Of a stretch of DNA of 46,308 bases, positions 8,601 through 15,053 are shown in pieces (the first letter of the stretch is position 1; each line of letters opens with the position of its first letter). The notes under the pieces are model-generated. The model saw nothing but the letters and a program-made list of their open reading frames with translations. It was not told the origin of the DNA and made no database searches. Made by a program: the position numbers and the translations under genes. Source of the DNA: CAZALT01 sp964485515 (GTDB lineage: Bacteria; Actinomycetota; Acidimicrobiia; Acidimicrobiales; Acidimicrobilacustridaceae); NCBI GenBank assembly GCA_964485515.1, contig CAZALT010000007.1, forward strand, positions 1 to 46,308, in the 5' to 3' direction.

Positions 8601-8799
8601 GCGCGGCTTCGCCATAGCCGACCGCGTCGAGGTCGTGCTGGGCGCCGACGATCCTCTGGCCGCGAGCGTCGCCACCCACGGGGCCTGGATCGCCGGCGAG
8701 GTGTTGGCGACGAGCCTGGCCCTCGGGGATCCCTCCGGCGAGGTCCACGACCTCACCATCGACAGCTACCCCGTCCGGGTCGCCATCACGCGGGTGTGA
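5665..8799 (+). CDS. ileS: Isoleucyl-tRNA synthetase with GxHH signature (IleRS2-like)
   Basis: Charges tRNA-Ile in the cytoplasm. The 1044-aa class I synthetase has the catalytic entry PTANGRPGLHHV at residues 49-60, an editing (CP1) domain in the middle third (TTPWTLISNVAAA near 231), a cysteine pair in CWRCSTPLIYW, the cysteine cluster RCEDCGSDTC, KMSKS at 611-615 and a long C-terminal anticodon-binding region. The normal HxGH signature is read here as GLHH, with the first and third residues swapped. Published work on IleRS2 enzymes links that GxHH swap to very strong mupirocin resistance (from memory). The gene is alone on the plus strand between minus-strand genes that, with ileS, form a co-directional block in relatives. 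The start is the ATG at 5665, with TAGGCT 6 nt upstream. Confidence 0.96.
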   Translation: MPFGPVDSEFDLVALEERVLEGWRADDVVGAAQRLRKDGEPWIFYEGPPTANGRPGLHHVWARVFKDLYPRFQTMRGRSVPRKGGWDCHGLPVELEIEKALGLSSKNDIEAYGIAEFNAKCRASVQQYVSDWTALTERSGVWIDTEDAYWTLTNDYIETVWWLLRQMWDKELLYEGHRVVPYCARCGTALSSHELGQPDVYRDVEDPSVYVRFPVVGRDVDLSVWTTTPWTLISNVAAAVGADIDYVRVRSTDGTPDLVMAAARAPEDAEVVERYRGSDLVGWRYQRPFDLIDPTTTVDGAPAARAAESGEVDGWRVVTADFVSTEDGSGIVHLAPAFGEDDYQVAKAEGLPMINPVDAAGAFDERVPAWQGMFVKDADPAIIDDLRSRGLLIREQAYEHSYPHCWRCSTPLIYWAKTSWFIRTSEQRAALLEQNEQINWQPPNIKAGRFGKWLENNVDWALSRDRYWGTPLPIWRCEDCGSDTCIGSVAELGERSGTDVSALDLHRPYVDDVTITCDCGGTARRLAPVLDAWFDSGSMPAAQQHHPFVGHHDGEQDAFDQAFPADFICEAIDQTRGWFYSLLAVNTLVFGQTPYRNVVCLALVVDENGQKMSKSRGNVIAPWDIFDSEGADALRWYFFSQGQPWTTRRVYTEGIRESSRQTLLTLWNVYSFFATYADLDGWTPDQATTHRPTHVNDRWILSELDDTIATVTDALESFDALEAATRLARFVDDLSNWYVRRSRPRFWKNSDDEAHATLYECLVTVSQLFAPFTPFLADAIYRGLTGATSVHLSDWPEGHGRHDPQLADQVAASRRLVALGRAARTDAKAKVRQPLRRALLLHPGIELDAAIEAEILSELNVKGLEDIDTLSGLMSWTVIPNFKALGPRLGPKVNEVKQALAAADGSALQVQLETEGFIEIAGERLDPGDVETRAERHAAFGLAEDDGWAVAIDLAIDDELRAEGLARELVRALNDLRKERGFAIADRVEVVLGADDPLAASVATHGAWIAGEVLATSLALGDPSGEVHDLTIDSYPVRVAITRV

Positions 8800-8801
8800 T
8801 G

Positions 8802-8827
8802 CTCGGCCCACCACGAGGTCGGCCGAG
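8802..8827. terminator. Hairpin between convergent ileS and divIVA
   Basis: CTCGGCC and GGCCGAG form a 7-bp stem around a 12-nt loop, filling most of the 36 bp between the two convergent stop codons. It has no T-tract on either strand. Its position suggests a bidirectional terminator. Confidence 0.45.
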
Positions 8828-8835
8828 TGAGATGA

Positions 8836-10140
8836 TCAACGACGCCAGCGAGACCGCTTGTCGGCTTCCATCGACTCGAAGTCGGTCTCGAAGAACGCCC
8901 GCATCGCCTTGTCCTCGTCTTCGTCACGCGGTGCGTCGAAGCCGTCTCGGCTGACGTCGTCGGCGAACGGCTGGAACGCCTGGGTGGGCGGGCCGTCGAC
9001 GTCGGTCTCGGACTCGTCGGCGAAGAGCTGGTGGGTCGGACCCGCTTCGACTTCGGCGTCGGCTTCTGCGTCGCTCGTAGCTTCGGTCTCAGCTTCGGCT
9101 CCGGCTTCGGCTTCGGCGACCACCGGCTCGTCGGACGCATCGTCGGTGATGTCGACGACGTCGACATCGATCGCCGCGTCGGCCTGGCCCGATTCGCCGG
9201 ATTCGCCACCGACCGCGTCGCCGTCGCCCTCGTGCTCAGCGTCACCTTCGAGTTCGGGCTCGGCGCCAGTCGACTCGCCGTCCACCGCGGAGTCCTCGTC
9301 GCGCCCGACGACATCGGGTTCGGCATCCGGTTCGGTGTCGGACACGAGATCGTCGGCCACCGGGGCCACGTCGTCGACCTCGTCGATCGCTTCGACACCC
9401 GCCGCTGGAGCGACCAGCGCATCGATGCCCGGCGTGTCACCCACCGGTGCGGCACCGACCCGCAGCGCCGCGGGGTTGTCGATGACCTCGCTGAGCCGGG
9501 CGACGGCGGCGCGCAGATCGCCGCGCTCGCGGTCGACGTGGCGCTGCAACGCGTCGATGTCCGCCTGGATCGATCCCTTGAGCTCCTCGAGCACCAGAAC
9601 CTCGGCGAGCGCGGCGGCGCGCTGCTCGTGGACGAGATCCTCGGCGATGCGCTCGGCGTCGGTGCGGATGCGGGTGGACTCGGCCTCCGCGTCGGTGACC
9701 AGCGTCGCGGCGCGGGACTGCGCGTCAGCGAGGGTCGTCTCGGCCTCGTTGCGAGCGTCCTCGATCGTGGCGTCCGCGGTCTTCTTCGCCATGAGCAGCA
9801 GGGTCGACGCCGCCTCGGCATCAGCGACGGGGTCGCCCGTGGCGGCCCGGGGGGCTGGCGCCGGCGCCGGGGTCGGGGTCGGGGGCGCACCCTCGCTCGC
9901 CTTCGTGAGCTCGGCCTTGAGCTGGTCGACCTGGGCCTCGGCCACGGTCTGTGCCCGCTTGGCCTCGTTGATGCGGGCATCGGCTTCCTCGGCCCGAGCC
10001 GTGGCGTCGCGCAGCTTGTCCTGCAGCTGTGCCACCGCTGCGCTCACCCGCTCCAAGAAGTTGTCGACCTCCTCTGGGGCGTAGCCCCGTCGGCGCTCCG
10101 AGAACTTCACATCGGTCAACAGGTGGGGCGTTCCTTCCAT
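8836..10140 (-). CDS. divIVA: DivIVA domain protein (Wag31-like), enlarged
   Basis: Polar or septal scaffold that recognises curved membrane and, in actinobacteria, directs wall growth. The 434-aa protein starts MEGTPHLLTDVKFSERRRGY, the DivIVA N-terminal membrane-binding domain, and runs into a coiled coil (about 35-85). A Pro/Ala linker (PTPTPAPAPAP) follows, then a second long coiled coil (ASTLLLMAKKTADATIEDA to about residue 205). The last ~220 residues include a very acidic region of Glu/Ala/Asp repeats and end DKRSRWRR. Mycobacterial Wag31 is about 260 aa (from memory), so this one has a large acidic insertion. The ATG at 10140 is preceded by TACCAT at 7 nt; the frame could begin slightly earlier. 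It ends the dcw block and is convergent with ileS. Confidence 0.9.
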   Translation of the reverse strand: MEGTPHLLTDVKFSERRRGYAPEEVDNFLERVSAAVAQLQDKLRDATARAEEADARINEAKRAQTVAEAQVDQLKAELTKASEGAPPTPTPAPAPAPRAATGDPVADAEAASTLLLMAKKTADATIEDARNEAETTLADAQSRAATLVTDAEAESTRIRTDAERIAEDLVHEQRAAALAEVLVLEELKGSIQADIDALQRHVDRERGDLRAAVARLSEVIDNPAALRVGAAPVGDTPGIDALVAPAAGVEAIDEVDDVAPVADDLVSDTEPDAEPDVVGRDEDSAVDGESTGAEPELEGDAEHEGDGDAVGGESGESGQADAAIDVDVVDITDDASDEPVVAEAEAGAEAETEATSDAEADAEVEAGPTHQLFADESETDVDGPPTQAFQPFADDVSRDGFDAPRDEDEDKAMRAFFETDFESMEADKRSRWRR

Positions 10141-10147
10141 GCAGGCG

Positions 10148-10153
10148 ATGGTA
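10148..10153 (-). promoter_or_regulatory. -10 element TACCAT, leaderless type, for divIVA
   Basis: TACCAT lies 7 nt before the divIVA ATG, inside the 108-bp yggT-divIVA interval. divIVA can probably be transcribed separately from the upstream division genes. Confidence 0.5.
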
Positions 10154-10248
10154 GTGGGACCCACCCGACGGAACGGACACCCTGGAGAGAAAACCCCCGG
10201 GAAGTCGAAGGTTCCGCCCCGCCTGATGCCGGTGGCACCCGATTGAGG

Positions 10249-10503
10249 TCAGTGGCAGATGAAGGCCCGCACCACCTGCAGGCCGATCAGCAGGACGAGA
10301 GGCGAGAGATCCAGCGCGGCCGTCCCCATGCGCACCGGGGGCAGGAGCGAGCGAAGAGGAGCGAGCACCGGCTCGGTGAGCGAGCGCAGCACGCGGTGGA
10401 CCTGACCCATGAACCCGTCTTCGGTGAGCGGGAACCACGACAGCACGATGCTGACCAGCAGCACCAGGACGTAGAGGTTGATGAGGTAGCAGATGATTTC
10501 CAA
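10249..10503 (-). CDS. YggT family membrane protein
   Basis: An 84-aa membrane protein with two hydrophobic segments (about 4-24 and 62-80) flanking LRSLTEPVLAPLRSLLPPVR, the hallmark loop of the YggT/YlmG family. In Gram-positive bacteria the family sits between sepF and divIVA, as here, and has been tied to division and osmotic tolerance; its molecular job is not settled. The only plausible start is a TTG at 10503, with a poor ribosome binding site, so it probably depends on sepF translation 38 bp upstream. Confidence 0.88.
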   Translation of the reverse strand: MEIICYLINLYVLVLLVSIVLSWFPLTEDGFMGQVHRVLRSLTEPVLAPLRSLLPPVRMGTAALDLSPLVLLIGLQVVRAFICH

Positions 10504-10541
10504 GAGCAGAAGCTTCGAGCGGTGCGGTTCGACGCGGCCGG

Positions 10542-11141
10542 TCAGGCGTCGATCAGGCCGCGCTCGGCCAACCGACGGCGCTCGTCGGCCGAGACCTCGA
10601 CGTTCAGCGGCGTGAGCAGGTAGACCTGGTTGGCCACCTTCTCCATGTGCCCTCCGAGGCCGTAGCAGAGCCCGCTCGAGAAGTCGATGAGCCGACGCGA
10701 CAGGTCGCGATCGATCTCGCGGAGGTTCAGGACGACCGGCTGCGACGCCTTGAACTTGTCGGCGACCTCCTGGGCGTTGTTGAACGACGTCGGAGACACG
10801 AGGTGCGGCTTGGACGATGCGGTCGCGGGCACCGGGCGCACGATCCCCCGCGGCTTGGCCCCGAGATCGCCGCTCGGCTGAGACGGCAGGGCACGAACCG
10901 CCGAGACCTCGGTGTCGACCGGAGGTGCAGGCGGGTTGAGCGTCGCCGGAGCAGCCTGGGACCTGGGACGGGCGGGGCGGGGCCGCTCGGCAGCGGGGAT
11001 CGGTTGGGGTGCGGGGCGCCCGGGAGCCTCACGGCTTGCGGCAGGCGCGACCGGCTGATCGTCGACCGCGTCGTAGTCGCCGTACTCGTCATCGGGACCG
11101 AGGCCGAGGTACAGCGACGCCTTTCGCCACATCGAAGACAT
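10542..11141 (-). CDS. sepF: Cell division protein SepF
   Basis: Cytoplasmic FtsZ anchor that tethers the Z-ring to the membrane, the functional replacement for FtsA, which is absent here. The 199-aa protein starts MSSMWRKASLYLGLG, an amphipathic membrane helix. A disordered Pro/Ala/Arg linker spans about residues 25-110. The SepF core includes VVLNLREIDRDLSRRLIDF and MEKVANQVYLLTPLNVEV. The ATG at 11141 is chosen because AGGAGG lies 6 nt upstream and because SepF proteins begin with this helix. A TAGCCT hexamer farther upstream could be its promoter. Two hairpins separate it from yggS. Confidence 0.94.
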   Translation of the reverse strand: MSSMWRKASLYLGLGPDDEYGDYDAVDDQPVAPAASREAPGRPAPQPIPAAERPRPARPRSQAAPATLNPPAPPVDTEVSAVRALPSQPSGDLGAKPRGIVRPVPATASSKPHLVSPTSFNNAQEVADKFKASQPVVLNLREIDRDLSRRLIDFSSGLCYGLGGHMEKVANQVYLLTPLNVEVSADERRRLAERGLIDA

Positions 11142-11299
11142 TGAGATCCTCCTGAGCCGGCCGCGGGCGCGCCCCAACTCTCATTGCGAACAGCGTCAGG
11201 CTAGCGGTTCAGCTCTCCTGACGACGCACGCAGGGCCGCCGACCGTTCCGTTCGGCCGCGACCACCGGCATCGACCTCAACCACAGGTCGAACGACCCG

Positions 11300-11320
11300 T
11301 CCTCGACCAGGGGTCGAGGA
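11300..11320 (-). terminator. Strong hairpin between yggS and sepF
   Basis: A 9-bp perfect stem (TCCTCGACC / GGTCGAGGA) with a 3-nt loop lies 36 nt past the yggS stop. No U-tract follows. With the neighbouring hairpin at 11325-11344 it forms a tandem pair that probably ends or attenuates the ftsZ-pgeF-yggS transcript. Confidence 0.5.
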
Positions 11321-11324
11321 GGGC

Positions 11325-11344
11325 GGCGACGGGCGGTCGTCGCC
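11325..11344 (-). terminator. Second hairpin between yggS and sepF
   Basis: A 7-bp stem (GGCGACG / CGTCGCC) with a 6-nt loop, 12 nt after the yggS stop and just before the stronger hairpin in transcription order. No U-tract. Confidence 0.4.
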
Positions 11345-11356
11345 ACCCCGAGAGGT

Positions 11357-12043
11357 TCAACCAGGCGGACCCGCCGCGGGCGAAGCCGCCGGTGGCGGTG
11401 GCCGGGTGCCGAACAACGCGGTGCCCACCCGCACGAGGGTGGCGCCCTGCTCGACGGCGATCTCGAGGTCGTGGCTCATCCCGATGGACCGCTGAGCAAG
11501 CGAGAGCTGATCGGCGAGCGCCACGAGATCGCCGAACCCGGTGCGGGTCCCCTCGGGATCGGCCGCCGGGCCGACCCCCATGAGCCCGACGACGTCGAGA
11601 CCGGCCTCGCGTGCCTGACCCACCAGCACCGCCCCCTCGTCTAGGGGTGCGCCCCCCTTCTGCGGCTCACCCGAGAGGTTCAACTGGATGAACACGCGGG
11701 CACCAGGTGCCCGTCGAGCGATCTCGGTGACGAGCGACGCCCGGTCGACCGACTGCCACACGGCGACGACCGGAGCGAGCTGGCGGACCTTGTTGCGCTG
11801 CAGACGCCCGATGAAGTGCCACTGCGGTGCGCGGAGATACCCGTGCTTTGCTTTGGCCAGCAGCTCTTGGGCGTAGTTCTCGCCCATGGCCGGCAATCCG
11901 ACGGCGAGGGCGGCTTCGACCGCATCGGCGCCGAACCCCTTGGTGACCGCGAGGATGTCGACCTCACCGCCACCTGCGGCGCGGAGCCGGGCGCGGACCG
12001 CCGCCAGGCGTCGTTCGACGTCGGCTCGATCGACGGGGCTCAT
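11357..12043 (-). CDS. YggS/PROSC-family pyridoxal-phosphate homeostasis protein
   Basis: A 228-aa PLP-binding protein with an alanine-racemase-like TIM barrel that controls vitamin B6 and amino/keto acid balance; it has no known catalytic reaction. Diagnostic segments are VDILAVTKGFG with the PLP lysine near 35, MGENYAQELLAK, WHFIGRLQRNKVRQL, and SMGMS-like IGMSHDLEIAVEQGATLVRVGTALFG near the end. A short Pro/Ala tail follows. The ATG overlaps the pgeF stop by 4 nt (ATGA). The pgeF-yggS-sepF order is conserved in Gram-positive dcw clusters. Confidence 0.93.
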   Translation of the reverse strand: MSPVDRADVERRLAAVRARLRAAGGGEVDILAVTKGFGADAVEAALAVGLPAMGENYAQELLAKAKHGYLRAPQWHFIGRLQRNKVRQLAPVVAVWQSVDRASLVTEIARRAPGARVFIQLNLSGEPQKGGAPLDEGAVLVGQAREAGLDVVGLMGVGPAADPEGTRTGFGDLVALADQLSLAQRSIGMSHDLEIAVEQGATLVRVGTALFGTRPPPPAASPAAGPPG

Positions 12044-12711
12044 GGTGCGATGCCGCCCTGCCAGATGCCCGACGCCATCCGGCCCGTCTCCGAGCGCATG
12101 CGGTTCGAATACCACCGGGCGGCGTCGCACCCCGTGCACGACGGTTCGCTCCCGACGAGCTCGACGCCGTCGTCGTGCAGCTGCCGAGCGATCGCGACGT
12201 CGATGTCGAAGGCAGGGCTGCCCCATGCCGTGTTCGCCCGGACCTCGGGGCCGAACCTCGCGGCCAGGCGGTCGAGATCTCCCGCACCGAACTCGTTGCA
12301 CCCCGACCGGAGGTGCGGTCCGACCACGGCACGAACCGGCCCGCCACCCAACCGACGCAACGCGTCGACCGTCGCGGGGAGCACCCCGGCCTCGACGCCC
12401 CGCCAGCCGGCGTGCGCCACCCCGATGGCGTCGTCGTTCCAGAGGTGCACGGGAACGCAGTCGGCGGTGCGGACCTCGAGCACGACGAACCGTCGCGTGG
12501 TGACGAGCGCGTCGCCCCGGCGACCCCGGACCGCATCGAGGTCGTCACCGACCTCGAACACCTCGGCGCCGTGCACCTGGTGCAGCCAGACCCACGGGAG
12601 GTCGACGACGGCACGACGCAGATCGGAGCGGGCGACCGCAGGGTGATCGATCGCGAAGTCGCCGGCGACGCGCTCGGACTGGACGAGGTGGACGGGTTCC
12701 GTGCGCTCCAC
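12040..12711 (-). CDS. pgeF: Peptidoglycan editing factor PgeF (YlmD, multicopper-polyphenol-oxidase family)
   Basis: A 223-aa cytoplasmic enzyme of the YlmD/YfiH family. The E. coli member removes wrongly incorporated L-Ser from MurC products; the family was formerly called a laccase and also has purine nucleoside activities. The zinc-site motifs are LHQVHG, TADCVP and HAGWRG. The late GPHLRSGCNEFG segment is a variant of the usual GPxIGxCCYEV. The C-terminal CTGC ... SNRMRSETGR matches the family end. The start is a GTG at 12711, 41 bp after ftsZ. It is coupled to yggS by overlap. Confidence 0.9.
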   Translation of the reverse strand: MERTEPVHLVQSERVAGDFAIDHPAVARSDLRRAVVDLPWVWLHQVHGAEVFEVGDDLDAVRGRRGDALVTTRRFVVLEVRTADCVPVHLWNDDAIGVAHAGWRGVEAGVLPATVDALRRLGGGPVRAVVGPHLRSGCNEFGAGDLDRLAARFGPEVRANTAWGSPAFDIDVAIARQLHDDGVELVGSEPSCTGCDAARWYSNRMRSETGRMASGIWQGGIAP

Positions 12712-12752
12712 GACGTCGTGACGAGGCCGACCGGTCGAAGCGGACGTCGGGG

Positions 12753-13853
12753 CTACTTGAGGAAGGACGGCACGTCGAAGTCGTCGTCGCCGCCGTCGAG
12801 CCCGAGGTCCTCGTCGTCGTCGTCGCTGGCGAAGACGTCGGTGACCACGCCGAGATCCGTGGCGCGCGGCGGCCGCGAGTCGTCGCCCGGCTTGCGGCCG
12901 TTGTCCCAGCGATCGAAGCCGGCTGCGATGACCGTGACCCGCACCTCGTCGCCCATCTCGTCGTCGATGACCGTGCCGAAGATGATGTTGGCGTCGGGGT
13001 GGGCCACCGCGTGGATGACCTCGGCGGCCTCGTTGACCTCGAACAGGCCGAGGTCGCTGCCGCCGGCGATGGTGAGCAGGATGCCGCGGGCACCCTCGAT
13101 GCTGGCTTCGAGCAGTGGGCTGGAGATGGCGGCGCGGGCCGCGTTGAGGGCCCGGCCCTCACCCGAGCCGTACCCGATGCCCATGAGGGCCGAACCGGCG
13201 TCGCTCATGACCATCTTCACGTCAGCGAAGTCGGTGTTGATCAGGCCGGGCGTCGTGATGAGATCGGTGATGCCCTGGACTCCCTGGAGCAGGACCTCGT
13301 CGGCCATCTTGAACGCGTTGAGCACGGACGTCTTGTCGTTGGAGACCGTGAGCAGTCGGTCGTTGGGGATGACGATGAGGGTGTCGACCTTCTCCTTCAG
13401 CGTCTGGATGCCGGTCTCGGCCTGCACGGCGCGGCGACGACCCTCGAAGCCGAACGGACGGGTGACGACGCCGATGGTGAGGGCACCGAGGCTCTTGGCG
13501 ACCTCGGCGATGACCGGCGCGGCACCCGTACCGGTGCCGCCGCCTTTGCCCGCGGTGATGAACACCATGTCGGCACCCTTGAGGACCTCTTCGAGCTCTT
13601 CCTGGTTGGCCTGCGCGGCGGCCCTGCCGACCTCGGGGTCGCTGCCGGCGCCAAGCCCACGGGTGAGCTCACGGCCGATGTCGATCTTGATGTCGGCGTC
13701 GCTCATGAGCAGCGCCTGGGCATCGGTGTTGACCGCGATGAACTCGACGCCCTTGAGGCCGGCATCGATCATGCGGTTGACCGCGTTGACACCGCCGCCG
13801 CCTACGCCGACGACTTTGATGACCGCGAGATAGTTCTGCGGGTTCCCGGTCAT
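12753..13853 (-). CDS. ftsZ: Cell division GTPase FtsZ
   Basis: Tubulin homologue that forms the Z-ring. The 366-aa protein has GVGGGGVNAVNRMI near residue 16, the tubulin signature GGGTGTG near 105, the T7 loop NTDFADVKMVM with its GTPase Asp near 210, and VIDDEMGDEVRVTVIAAGF near 300. A short acidic linker leads to the C-terminal peptide DVPSFLK, which binds SepF. The ATG at 13853 follows GGAGGTAAC. A 149-bp interval behind ftsQ holds a candidate own promoter. It is followed by pgeF after 41 bp. Confidence 0.98.
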   Translation of the reverse strand: MTGNPQNYLAVIKVVGVGGGGVNAVNRMIDAGLKGVEFIAVNTDAQALLMSDADIKIDIGRELTRGLGAGSDPEVGRAAAQANQEELEEVLKGADMVFITAGKGGGTGTGAAPVIAEVAKSLGALTIGVVTRPFGFEGRRRAVQAETGIQTLKEKVDTLIVIPNDRLLTVSNDKTSVLNAFKMADEVLLQGVQGITDLITTPGLINTDFADVKMVMSDAGSALMGIGYGSGEGRALNAARAAISSPLLEASIEGARGILLTIAGGSDLGLFEVNEAAEVIHAVAHPDANIIFGTVIDDEMGDEVRVTVIAAGFDRWDNGRKPGDDSRPPRATDLGVVTDVFASDDDDEDLGLDGGDDDFDVPSFLK

Positions 13854-13991
13854 GTGAGTTGGTTACCTCCGGTAGAGGAGCCTCGGGCTCCAGCTGCTGC
13901 GACTGCTGCGTCGGTGTGTGCCCGGGCCGATCTGGACAGGGCGATTTCGAGTGGTCTGCCGATGCCCTCGGGCGTTCGGCATTTGCAGGAC

Positions 13992-13997
13992 ACTCTA
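13992..13997 (-). promoter_or_regulatory. Candidate -10 element TAGAGT for ftsZ
   Basis: TAGAGT lies 5 nt past the ftsQ stop and about 138 nt before the ftsZ ATG. No good -35 is visible. Internal ftsZ promoters at this place are common in actinobacteria, so the site is plausible but unproven. Confidence 0.35.
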
Positions 13998-14002
13998 CGG
14001 GT

Positions 14003-14974
14003 TCATCCCGAGTCGGTAGGGGATGCCGAACCTGCCGAGGTGCCGTTCGAGGCGCCGGTGGCGGCCGCGGACGTCCCGCCCGATCCGCTCGGCGTGGTGG
14101 TCGAGCCGGCCGACGTGCTCGTCGCACCCGGGACCGTGCCGGTCGACCCGGCCGGCGAGGGGGTCCGCCGGGTGATGTCGGCCCGCCCGGCGATGCGCAC
14201 ATCGATCTCGTCGACGTCGGCGAGGTCGACCTGGGCCAGGGTGGTCTGGAGGGTTCGCATCTTCTGATCGAGGTCGTCGGTCGTGCCCACGATGGCGACC
14301 ATGCCGGGACGCAGGCGCAGGGCGACCTCGCCGTCCTGATCGATGACCACGGCCTCCAGCCGGCTGCGCACCCCGTTCGGGACGGCGGCGAGGACCTCCA
14401 GCGTCGTCTGGCCGCGGGCGTCGACCAGGTTGCCGGGTCCGGGCACGACGAGCCCCTCGATGAGCGTGGGTCCGGTCAGGTCCGGGGCCGGCGGGCTCGA
14501 CGCCGCGCCCAACACCCGTCCCGCGTGGTCGACGAGCACGAAACCGTCCGGAACCGCTGCGATGGCGACCGGCGTGCGTTCGGTGACGACGAGGCGCAAC
14601 GTCCCGGGCCACCTGGCGACCACCGACGCGTCGGCGACCCACGGAAGCTGGAGCAGCTTGGCTCGCACGGCTTCGGCATCGACGAGCGCGAGGGGCTGGT
14701 GCAGCTCGACGCCACTCGTGGCGATGATCTGATCGGCGGAGACGTGCTCGGTCGAGGCGACGTCGAAGCGGTCGATGTCGAGCAGCGGCGACTGGACCAG
14801 ACCGACGACGACGGTGATCGCCACGGCCACGATGGCGAACGAGATCACCCGGCTGCGCCGCCGACGACCGTGGTCGCGCTCGACCTCCTGACGGCGAGCC
14901 TCGAAGCGCGGGTCGACCTCCGCGGCGTTGCCGTGCCGGCTCGACGAGCCGCGTTCGAGCGTCGTCCCCCTCAT
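14003..14974 (-). CDS. ftsQ: Cell division protein FtsQ
   Basis: Bitopic divisome protein linking early and late division proteins. The 323-aa protein has an Arg-rich cytoplasmic N-terminus, one membrane span (VISFAIVAVAITVVVGLV, about 43-60) and a POTRA domain (LLDIDRFDVASTEHVSADQI onwards). The FtsQ beta domain follows (LPWVADASVVARWPGTLRLVVTERTPVA). The last ~55 residues are Ser/Thr/Gly-rich and probably disordered. The ATG at 14974 is preferred over the GTG at 14983 because GGAGGT lies 7 nt before it. It follows murC by 79 bp; murB, often found here, is absent. Confidence 0.93.
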   Translation of the reverse strand: MRGTTLERGSSSRHGNAAEVDPRFEARRQEVERDHGRRRRSRVISFAIVAVAITVVVGLVQSPLLDIDRFDVASTEHVSADQIIATSGVELHQPLALVDAEAVRAKLLQLPWVADASVVARWPGTLRLVVTERTPVAIAAVPDGFVLVDHAGRVLGAASSPPAPDLTGPTLIEGLVVPGPGNLVDARGQTTLEVLAAVPNGVRSRLEAVVIDQDGEVALRLRPGMVAIVGTTDDLDQKMRTLQTTLAQVDLADVDEIDVRIAGRADITRRTPSPAGSTGTVPGATSTSAGSTTTPSGSGGTSAAATGASNGTSAGSASPTDSG

Positions 14975-15053
14975 GACGGGCACCTCCCGCCCCTGGTCGT
15001 CGACCCCTCCGGGCCGGTCGTTCGCTGCACCCGTGCAGTCTCGTCGGCGGCGA

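Noticed and set aside
12085..12115. tRNA-like TTCGAAT segment
   Set aside because: It lies inside pgeF (SNRMRSETG region) and no acceptor or anticodon stems can be formed around it.
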